The position numbers and the translations under genes are program-made. DNA of 7,576 nucleotides, taken from Akkermansiaceae bacterium (lineage in GTDB: Bacteria > Verrucomicrobiota > Verrucomicrobiia > Verrucomicrobiales > Akkermansiaceae). Where the stretch lies: positions 1 to 7,576 of the forward strand of contig WTJZ01000029.1 in the NCBI GenBank assembly GCA_011524615.1, in the 5' to 3' direction. Shown here piece by piece: positions 1 through 7,000 of this stretch. Position 1 is the first letter of the stretch, and each line of letters opens with the position of its first letter. The notes under the pieces are model-generated. The model made no database searches. It was not told the origin of the DNA and saw only the letters and a list, made by a program, of their open reading frames with translations.

Positions 1-2
1 GT

Positions 3-1700
3 TATTACGTTCTGTACCCCAGTTACATGAGCCCAGCGACTAAGTTCTATACCTCAGGTCTCGGATATCCCGCCATGATGCGTAAGCTGAATAAGCCCCT
101 CCCTGTCGTCACTAGCAAAGCGGGTGAACGCGTCTTTACCCGATATGTGATGGGAGAAGGAGTCTGCTCCAGTGAACCAATCCTCGTCCCTGTCATCCCT
201 CTCGCTACGATTAAAAAGGTTCACTTCAAGGAAGGTGAATATGTCATGAAAGGCCAGGTTCTCGCCGAACTCGATAGTACTCTGGCCGATATCAAGCTCC
301 AATCTGCACGACTCGCTATCTCTACCGCTAATGCTGAACTCGCTAGGGTCAAATCAGGTTCAGCCTACGTACTCGCACAAGAACGTCCACAGATGGAGAA
401 AATCAATCTCAAAACCGAAAAGGAAAAAATCGCGCTCGCAGCAGAAAAAGTAGGCCGCCTCAGAAAAGCACACGAAAAGGGCGTCATCGCTAGAACCTTC
501 CTCATTGACGCTGAGGAAGAATACAGTAAGGCCCAAAAGAGTTATGAGGAAGCACTCATAAGAATCGAAATGGCTGAAAAAGGGGTGACAAAAAGCCTCA
601 AAATCGCCCAAAATGCCGTTCAAGACGCTGAAGAGGCCCTCCAACACCGTCTCTACGAGATCAATACCTACACAATCAAGGCTCCTGTAAGTGGCATCAT
701 TGAGCGAGTACTCGTCAAGGAAGGCGAGTACAATCCCGACCCAGGCAAGCCTGGGTTTGTCATCGTGTCAGGACTCTGGTTTGATACCTTCTTTGACCAA
801 TCTGATTACCCTTATGTGAAGACCGGCCAGATCGGAGAGATCAGGCTAGAGGCATATCCAAGTATCACCCACCCCGCTCGTGTAGGCCGGATCACTCCAG
901 TAGTAAGCTTTAACGAAGGTGGACCAGAAATCTCCCGACCACTCCGTCCTCGTGGATCTGGTGCTCCAGAGTGGGCCGCCACCTTCCGAACTAAAATGCA
1001 GTTCACCATGGTTCGAGACCGCTACCCCATTGCGATGGGGATGACCGGCTTTGGCCGTCTCGCTATCCGTAAGCAAAGTCTAGCCGTTCCTCGGAGTGCC
1101 CTGCTCTCCGTCTCCGCTGGAGCAGGTATCCTCTACCTCCCGGGAGAAGAGAATACCTGGGTCGCACGTAAGGTAGAAGTCGGCATCGTAGATGACTATG
1201 CTGCTGAGATCCTCTCGGGAATCGAACCGGGTGAGGACGTCATCGTGGAAGGCCACTGGATCCTTCGAGAGACTGACCAAATCGAAGTCACAGAGGAAAA
1301 GGAGTTCGACTACACCATCGGAATTAAGCAATTCCCTCTTGGCAATACCGATCGCCAAAGAGACCCTGCGTCCCTGAACCAAGCGGTTAAGATGCAACAA
1401 GAGGAAGAAGAAGCTGAGGCGCAGCTCCTAGACGAACTCCTCAAGGAAGCGGAGCAATCTCCAGCCCCAGTCGAGATCGAGGACACCCCTCCACAAACGG
1501 AGGAAGAAATTAAGAATGCAGCAGAATCTGCACTCCTCGATGATCTGCTCATGGAAATCGAATCTGGAGGCAACCAAGAAAAGTCGATCTACATCGAAGA
1601 CGACAATACTATGCCCCCAAGTCTAGAGGAATTACTAGAGATGGAAGCTCAAAAAGAATTAGAGCAACCAGACTCTACCTCTGATAATGATGAAGAATAA
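3..1700 (+). CDS. HlyD/RND-type periplasmic adaptor (membrane fusion) protein, 5'-partial, with acidic C-terminal tail
   Basis: The protein is an adaptor that would bridge an inner-membrane transporter and an outer-membrane channel. The reading frame has no stop up to the left edge (codons from base 3 read YYVLYPSY before the ATG at 27), and no ribosome binding site precedes that ATG. The true start, with the expected signal or membrane anchor, probably lies outside the window. Numbering from the ATG at 27: residues about 55-88 form the first lipoyl/barrel-sandwich half (VHFKEGEYVMKGQVLAELD). Residues 89-213 form a long charged alpha-helical hairpin. Residues about 214-240 form the second lipoyl half (IKAPVSGIIERVLVKEGEY). 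A beta-barrel (about 245-365) and a membrane-proximal domain (about 366-428, ending GIEPGEDVIVEGHWIL) follow. Residues about 430-557 are a Glu/Asp-rich tail not typical of the family. No transporter gene is visible, so the substrate is unknown. The adaptor family call is firm; the exact subfamily is not. Confidence 0.88.
   Translation, partial: YYVLYPSYMSPATKFYTSGLGYPAMMRKLNKPLPVVTSKAGERVFTRYVMGEGVCSSEPILVPVIPLATIKKVHFKEGEYVMKGQVLAELDSTLADIKLQSARLAISTANAELARVKSGSAYVLAQERPQMEKINLKTEKEKIALAAEKVGRLRKAHEKGVIARTFLIDAEEEYSKAQKSYEEALIRIEMAEKGVTKSLKIAQNAVQDAEEALQHRLYEINTYTIKAPVSGIIERVLVKEGEYNPDPGKPGFVIVSGLWFDTFFDQSDYPYVKTGQIGEIRLEAYPSITHPARVGRITPVVSFNEGGPEISRPLRPRGSGAPEWAATFRTKMQFTMVRDRYPIAMGMTGFGRLAIRKQSLAVPRSALLSVSAGAGILYLPGEENTWVARKVEVGIVDDYAAEILSGIEPGEDVIVEGHWILRETDQIEVTEEKEFDYTIGIKQFPLGNTDRQRDPASLNQAVKMQQEEEEAEAQLLDELLKEAEQSPAPVEIEDTPPQTEEEIKNAAESALLDDLLMEIESGGNQEKSIYIEDDNTMPPSLEELLEMEAQKELEQPDSTSDNDEE
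1425..1649 (+). repeat. Three related Leu/acidic motifs in the adaptor's C-terminal tail
   Basis: Within the acidic tail, three short segments resemble one another: LLDELLKEAE (residues 467-476, nt 1425-1454), LLDDLLMEIE (residues 503-512, nt 1533-1562) and the looser SLEELLEMEA (residues 532-541, nt 1620-1649). They are about 30-36 residues apart, separated by Pro, Gln, Ser and Asp-rich linkers predicted to be disordered. The shared pattern is (L/S)-L-(D/E)-(D/E)-L-L followed by an acidic residue. Each could form one or two turns of amphipathic helix and act as a docking motif. The repetition is seen directly; a binding role is inference. Confidence 0.6.
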
Positions 1701-1740
1701 AATCATCAACAAAAACAAAAACACAACAAAACAAACACTT
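1696..1740 (+). other. G-free, A/C-rich segment just after the adaptor stop codon
   Basis: No G occurs for 45 nt, and positions 1707-1738 contain only A and C. Such a transcript would be unstructured. It starts inside the adaptor's last codons, and no GC-rich hairpin with a U-tract is present in the gap. An unstructured C-containing, G-poor RNA is the kind of sequence Rho loads on, so Rho-dependent termination is one reading. An unstructured linker before the next gene is the other. A weak AT-only dyad (TTGATT at 1739-1744, AATCAA at 1754-1759) follows, too weak to be called an intrinsic terminator. Confidence 0.4.
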
Positions 1741-1791
1741 GATTAAATATTAGAATCAAAATAACTAAATAAGGAATTCACCATTGTGACA

Positions 1792-1797
1792 TATACT
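1792..1797 (+). promoter_or_regulatory. Candidate -10 box TATACT upstream of the methyltransferase
   Basis: TATACT matches the sigma70 -10 consensus at five of six positions and lies in an AT-rich gap. There is no good -35 hexamer 17-18 nt upstream (ATAAGG or similar). The predicted transcription start, about 1803-1805, falls at the left arm of the palindrome at 1802-1829. A competing arrangement is TTGTGA (1784-1789) as -35 with TAGACT (1808-1813) as -10, at 19-nt or looser spacing. This is a motif match only. Confidence 0.35.
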
Positions 1798-1801
1798 CTA
1801 T

Positions 1802-1829
1802 TCATGGTAGACTGATGAGTCAACCATGA
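1802..1829 (+). promoter_or_regulatory. Imperfect palindrome/hairpin just upstream of the methyltransferase start
   Basis: The arms TCATGGT (1802-1808) and ACCATGA (1823-1829) are perfect reverse complements. After one A/A mismatch, the inner arms GACT (1810-1813) and AGTC (1818-1821, counting the base that pairs) continue the symmetry around a four-base centre. About 11 pairs form across 28 nt. No U-tract follows, so it is not a terminator. It lies 10 nt before the start codon and overlaps the transcription start predicted from TATACT. It could be an operator for a dimeric repressor or a 5' mRNA hairpin. The dyad is seen directly; its role is inferred. Confidence 0.5.
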
Positions 1830-1839
1830 GACCAAACCT

Positions 1840-2628
1840 ATGTATAAAGTCACCAGTAACCTACTCCGTTTCGTTCCTCGCCCTGCTCTGCAATCGATTG
1901 CCCACCGTGTCCTCCCCATAGTCGGGAAGATCCATCAGGGAGACGAAGTCATGTGCCCGATCTGCGAAAAAGAATTCGCACGACTCCTCGGATATGGCCG
2001 TAAGCAGATGTACCGCGCCAACGCCCTCTGCCCAGAATGCCTCTCCCTAGAGCGACATCGACTTATGTGGCTCTATCTGCAGAGGAAGACTAACTTCATG
2101 CAGGATGAGCTCAAGGTACTCCACATTGCGCCCGAGTTCTGCTTCCTCAATCGGTTCAAGAGCCAAAAGAATCTCGATTACACTACAGGAGATCTCATCT
2201 CCCCACTAGCTGATTACCACTTCGACATCCATGACATCCCCTTCGACAATGACTCCTATGATGTGGTTATCTGTAACCATGTCATGGAACACGTCGAGGA
2301 TGACCTCCGAGCTATGCAAGAGATCCACCGAGTCCTGAAGCCTAAGGGATGGGCTATCATGCAAGTCCCTCAAGACTACGCTCGTAACAAAACCTTCCAA
2401 GACGATACCATCACCAGCCCTCGCGATCGTGAGAAGTTCTATTGGCAAAGCGACCATGTCAGACTCTACGGACTCGACTATGGAGACCGCCTGAGAGAAG
2501 CAGGCTTCGCTGTCATTGAAGATCATTTCTCTGAGGAACTCTCCCAACGACGCCGTGATAAGCACTGCCTCCCCCCCCGTGAGATCATCTACCTCTGTTC
2601 TAAGCGACCTACTCCGCCTCTAGATTGA
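1840..2628 (+). CDS. Class I SAM-dependent methyltransferase with N-terminal zinc-knuckle-like motif
   Basis: A 262-residue cytosolic protein predicted to transfer a methyl group from S-adenosylmethionine; the acceptor is unknown. The N-terminus (residues 39-67) has two CPxC pairs, C39-P-I-C42 and C64-P-E-C67, suggesting a structural zinc, followed by a conserved-looking SLERHR segment. The Methyltransf_11-like core follows: VLHIAPE (93-99) replaces the usual glycine-rich motif I, then comes DIHDIPFDNDSYDVVICNHV with M149-E150-H151 (a typical motif II/III region), then RVLKPKGW (164-171), where the family has a post-core strand and loop. SDHVRLYG (204-211) precedes the C-terminal lobe. The start at 1840 is supported by an in-frame TGA at 1816-1818 and by the family-like segment FVPRPALQSIAHRVLP before the cysteines. 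There is no clear Shine-Dalgarno sequence. I recall close relatives in Bacteroidota and Verrucomicrobiota, often near surface-glycan genes. A sugar or lipid-linked glycan acceptor is a guess. Confidence 0.85.
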   Translation: MYKVTSNLLRFVPRPALQSIAHRVLPIVGKIHQGDEVMCPICEKEFARLLGYGRKQMYRANALCPECLSLERHRLMWLYLQRKTNFMQDELKVLHIAPEFCFLNRFKSQKNLDYTTGDLISPLADYHFDIHDIPFDNDSYDVVICNHVMEHVEDDLRAMQEIHRVLKPKGWAIMQVPQDYARNKTFQDDTITSPRDREKFYWQSDHVRLYGLDYGDRLREAGFAVIEDHFSEELSQRRRDKHCLPPREIIYLCSKRPTPPLD

Positions 2629-2702
2629 ATTTCTTCACTCCAAAAATAAAAGTCTAACTAAGACCAAAAGGAATTAGACAAACCCCGCAGAATAGACTTA
2701 TC

Positions 2703-2718
2703 CTTGCCTCATGGCAAG
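2703..2718 (+). promoter_or_regulatory. Hairpin presenting the start codon of the following membrane-protein gene
   Basis: CTTGCC (2703-2708) and GGCAAG (2713-2718) are perfect reverse complements around a TCAT tetraloop. The ATG start (2711-2713) has its A and T in the loop and its G in the stem. No Shine-Dalgarno sequence lies at normal spacing. Such a structure could lower initiation, or expose the AUG in a loop. If transcription started only a few bases before the ATG, the hairpin would not form in full. Confidence 0.5.
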
Positions 2719-4063
2719 ACTTGCGGCCTTTGTGTTCTTATGTATCGGATTACTGCTCATCGTGGTATCCCTTAAGGATGCATGGTTTACCCTACCTGCA
2801 GGGTGGGAGAAGGTTGATGGCGAACTGATCGCCACTGTAGAGGATGTCCCCGTGACCTCTATCTTTAAGAAGTGCCTTCTCGTAGCAGTGACCGTATGGT
2901 TTCTCATGGGAACCTACAAGCTCCTCGTAGAAGGGTGGCAACGCTTCCTAGGATGGAGCTTCTCATGGTCTATGGCTACCTTCCCTCTCTTACTCTGGTA
3001 TCCACAATGGGTCATCGTTCAGGATCCAGATACCTCAGGGGATGCCTGCTGGCTCCAGCAACAGCATGATAATATCACCTGGCTCGGAGGAGACGTCTTC
3101 CGTGCGCATTCCGAGCGATACAATGATATCCAACTCACGGTCAACATGCAGGACCCACCGATCTACATGGCAGCCTTTAAGACCCCTACCGAGTCACTCA
3201 CTAGTCTAGGGATCGAGGAGATTCCTGAGATCGTCTGGTGGTTTGGACTTAACCCCGGCTTCTCGCAATTCGTTGGTCGTGGCTGGTTCCTTAGCTGGAT
3301 CGGAGTACTAGCCCTCGGCATGGCCGCCTTTGGACTCCTCAAGGAAATGCCTGACAAGGGAAGGCGTAAGCTCCTCAAGAAGACCTTCTTCGTCACAGTG
3401 AGTAGCATGTCACTCCTCATCACCTCTGCAATGTTTCCTGTACTCAAGGCAGGTTCATATATCCGTAAGGCGAAGTCGGCAGCCCTGGAAGGCGAATACA
3501 GCGAGTGCCTTAAGTACCTGTTCAAGTCACAAGACTGGATGCCCTCTCTCAAATTCGATACAACCGTCATTCACCAAATCGGACGAATGCAGTTGCTACA
3601 AGGCACCAACGACATCCATGCACAAATCTATCAAATCTGGCTCTTTGAGTATCTAGGTCATGGTACCAGGGCTAAGAAACTACTCGAAGAGCTCTCCCTC
3701 AAGAGAGAGACCCTCCCCAGAGAACTGCAGCGCGAACTCTCGCGAACCTGGATGCGCATCACGATCGATGACTTTAATGCGGGCAAGGTAACCCAAGCAC
3801 ATCAACAGTTCGGTCGTATCTGTGATACCGAACCCATGGCCATTCAAGCGCGCTTCCACCAACAACTCACTAGTCTACAAGTAGGTGATATCGAGACGAA
3901 CCGCCTACGCCGTGCTGAAATAGAACAACTCTACATCCCGTACATCCGTAAAGATAAGCGAGGAGTACTCGCTACCTCATGGTTCATCCTCTCACAAGGT
4001 GAGTGGAATGCTGGAAATGCTCGCGCTGCTGCAGAAGCTCGCCGCCAATCAAAAGGGCTCTAG
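2711..4063 (+). CDS. Unrecognised five-TM membrane protein with helical, TPR-like C-terminal domain
   Basis: I do not recognise a named family for this 450-residue protein. Hydrophobic segments lie at about residues 5-22, 56-71, 80-99, 194-210 and 225-243. Positive-inside reasoning (the loop KEMPDKGRRKLLKK at about 211-224 is strongly basic) places the N-terminus in the cytosol. Residues 23-55, 103-190 and 245-450 would then be periplasmic. The 103-190 loop is Trp- and acid-rich. Residues 245-450 are mostly amphipathic helices with spaced Ala/Gly/Leu/Tyr positions (for example AALEGEYSECLKYLFKSQ and FNAGKVTQAHQQFGRICDTE), which looks like degenerate TPR or other helical repeats. An in-frame TAG at 2693-2695 makes 2711 the first usable ATG. 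The gene is 3 nt from the next CDS and so is probably translated with it. A scaffold or partner role for the downstream glycosyltransferase is inference. Confidence 0.75.
   Translation: MARLAAFVFLCIGLLLIVVSLKDAWFTLPAGWEKVDGELIATVEDVPVTSIFKKCLLVAVTVWFLMGTYKLLVEGWQRFLGWSFSWSMATFPLLLWYPQWVIVQDPDTSGDACWLQQQHDNITWLGGDVFRAHSERYNDIQLTVNMQDPPIYMAAFKTPTESLTSLGIEEIPEIVWWFGLNPGFSQFVGRGWFLSWIGVLALGMAAFGLLKEMPDKGRRKLLKKTFFVTVSSMSLLITSAMFPVLKAGSYIRKAKSAALEGEYSECLKYLFKSQDWMPSLKFDTTVIHQIGRMQLLQGTNDIHAQIYQIWLFEYLGHGTRAKKLLEELSLKRETLPRELQRELSRTWMRITIDDFNAGKVTQAHQQFGRICDTEPMAIQARFHQQLTSLQVGDIETNRLRRAEIEQLYIPYIRKDKRGVLATSWFILSQGEWNAGNARAAAEARRQSKGL
4051..4057 (+). promoter_or_regulatory. Weak Shine-Dalgarno-like AAAAGGG for the glycosyltransferase gene
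   Basis: AAAAGGG lies 9 nt before the ATG at 4067, inside the last codons of the upstream gene. It is the best ribosome-binding-site match at any start in the window. With only 3 nt between stop and start, translational coupling is likely whether or not this motif is used. Confidence 0.4.
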
Positions 4064-4066
4064 ATT

Positions 4067-7000
4067 ATGTTGCGTAAACTCCTCATCAGACTCCGTTTCT
4101 CTGGCCTCGTCGCGATGGTCATCGGCGCCGTCGTCTGGGCGATAGGCACCTGTTACGACCCATCAGAACCCGCCGGCCGCGTCTACGACTTCCCCCGTAC
4201 TTGTAAGTGGCTCCGTGTCAAAGATGACTTCCAACGTACAGGGTGCTTTCGTAAGGATTACTGGCTCTCAGGAGAGGTGAAGCATGCTTGGTGTGTCGTA
4301 GGGTTTGAGGGAGGCTTCGAGCTCATTGTCAACGGAAACCCTGTCGGAGCCACTGACTATTGGCGAGCCACACGCCCCTTCCAGAACGGCCTTACCGAAG
4401 CAGGACAACGTGCCGTCACCAGTAACCCTGCCGTCGCATATAACTTCCCCCGCGAATACCAATGGATGGGGCATGCCAACCACCGAGTCCCCGTCTACTT
4501 TGATATCCGTAAGCACTTCAAACCTGGATGGAACACCCTCTCCATGGAAACTGAAGGCCGCTGGACTGGAGTCGCCTTCTGCCTCACCGGCGAGATCGTG
4601 CTCGAGAATGGTGAGGTGATCTCTCTGAACTCTGATGAGAGCTGGAAAGGCGAACCTGTACCTGTCGGTATGGGGCAACGAGAATGGTTCCTTCCAGGCA
4701 TGAAGATTGACCATTGGCAAAACGCAATCGCAGGCCGACGCTTCGGTGGAGGTCAAATGACCTTTGTTCCGAAGAAAATGTTCGAAACGCCCTTTGCGGG
4801 GGACTGGATGATCGCGGGCAATCTGAATAATGATCTCAGTAATAAGACTGGGCAAGACTTCGTCTACACCTGGGAGCAAAACGGCGCCGTCGATGACGCT
4901 TGGCTGAAAGTCGCCTCCCGCGCCCCTTACATCCTCTTCTTTAACGGTAAACCTGTACTCCCCCCCTCTAAGCAACAACGTGGTCTATCTGAAGGAGGAT
5001 GGCTCATCAAATGGATGGGGCGCAGGCCGCTCGAAGTTTACCCCACCCTGCTCGATCCCGATGAAACTGCGGGGGCACTCGTAGGCCACCGCTTTACCAA
5101 TCCCAAGACTGGCGACCATACTCAGCTCGACTTTAAGAAGTACAAGAATACCATTAACAAGACTAAGGAACGACCAGGGATGGCGATCTCCTACACGGAG
5201 ATCACTAATGACGCAAAGGACCCTAACGATCCTATTGCGGGCACCTCAGACCCCTACGGTATCCTTGAAGAAGCCTTCTGGCGCATTCCTCCAGAGGTAC
5301 TGCGAGAACGCTCTGGAGAACAGCTCCATGGGTTCGGTATCAAGCCAGCAATTAAGCAAGGGACTAACGAGATCCGACTCCGCCTCCTGGAGGAACCTAT
5401 GCTGGGGTACAGTCGTAGTCGCAGTGTAGCCATCGCCATGGACGGCCTCATCCTGAATAAGAATGGCTCCCAACAGTACATCAAGAGCAATAGCGACTGG
5501 AAAAGTGAGTGGAAGGGAGAAGAATTCCTCACAGAGATCAGCCCTATCGCCGCTGCTAAGGCAGGAACAAACTTCCCCCAACTGAAGTACATCGGAGAAC
5601 AACGCACCACCCGCTCATGGAAGAACATAGGCCTCCTCATCGCCTTACTCTCTTGGCCAGTCGTGTTTGTCATCCGCCCTAATAAATACTGGGCAGACTT
5701 TAGCCTCGGCTTTCTCTTCACTCTCGGACTGGGCGTACTCGTCAAGTATTCCATGTTTGAGCGCAGCGAGTACCTCTGGTACCGGACCGAATACTGGACG
5801 CTCATCTACCTCGTAATCAGCATTGCGGGGGGGCTCTGTGTCTGCTTCTACACGGGCAAGAACTTCAAGTTCAAGACCGGTCTACCAAACTGGCTAGTCC
5901 TCAGCGTCATGCTGGCTCTGACTCTCTTCTTCAGAGGCTACCGCGTGTGTGAACAACCGATCGACGATGACGAATATGCCTCTATCCAAGCGGTCGTTTC
6001 GATCGCCAAGATTGGGGTTCCAGAGATCGGAGTAGGCATCTGGTATAGCCGAAGTCCAGGTTACCACTACCTCGCAGGCGGTATTGCGTGGCTCACTGAC
6101 TATAACCTATGGGTCCTCCGGATGATTTCCGTCCTCACCTCAGTCGCTACTGCATGGGTCGTGTGGTACATGTCGCGGGTCTACTTCCATAGCCGGTGGA
6201 TCGCCGCGGTCGGCGCCTTCCTCTTTGCTGTTCACCCCTTCTTGATTTTTACGGGGCACATTGCCCGATTCTACCAGCAACAACAGCTCTTCCTGATCCT
6301 GCTGATCGACTTCTTCATACGGGGCTTCATCGTGGCCAATGATGTGAAGTGGCGGGTGATCGCCGTCTTCTGCTTCGGCTTCGCCGTCATTAGCCAGGAG
6401 ATCAGTATCTCCTTCGTCCCCATTCTTATCGTACTCTACATCCTCTTCGGTAAGGACGTTCACTGGCGCTGGGAGGTTAAGCTGATCTTCGCCTGTGCCG
6501 TGACGGGAGCAGTGATCTTCGTCGATATCATCCTCTTCCAGATGAAGTGCATGACCCGCGCCGTCGGCGTCTCCCCTAACGTTGAGGCTACTATCTCACC
6601 AAACTTTTGGGAACTGGGTAACCTCTTCGCGATGTTCATCGGATACTCACGATTACACGTCGCCCTCTCCGCCTTCTGGCTTATTAGCCTAGTCTACAGC
6701 CTTAAGTCCGGCTTCCGTCGCCTCATTACCCTTCACGTAACCCTCTTGGTCGGAGTCCTCTTCCTGAACCTCCTGATCACCTCTCCCTCATTCCGTTATC
6801 AGTACACCCTCGTCGCACTCTGGCTCATGCTCGGCTGCCACGGCCTGTGGGTCGCCTTCGAGATTCTCGGACGCTGGACTAAGAATGTCGCAGGAGCACA
6901 CGTCATTAGGAACATTGCCGTCTTTGCCATCTTCGTCAGCTGGAGCCCGTGGCGTATTATGGGGTCGTATGAGGAAAAGATCCTCGGCGACCCGATCTCC

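Noticed and set aside
27..29. ATG at 27 as the true start of the adaptor
   Set aside because: The frame is open to the left edge, there is no ribosome binding site, and no signal peptide or membrane anchor follows this ATG, as would be needed for a periplasmic adaptor.
1739..1759. Hairpin TTGATT/AATCAA as a terminator for the adaptor gene
   Set aside because: Only A/T-rich pairs, a 9-nt loop and no U-tract on the + strand.
1771..2675. Identical octamer AAGGAATT in both intergenic gaps (1771-1778 and 2668-2675)
   Set aside because: Short, AT-rich and at different distances from the two starts (61 and 35 nt); chance is an adequate explanation.
4268..4978. A 236-codon open frame on the minus strand inside the glycosyltransferase gene
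   Set aside because: It overlaps a clearly coding frame with recognisable domains, its product has no recognisable motif, and it is explained by the C-rich third positions of the sense gene.
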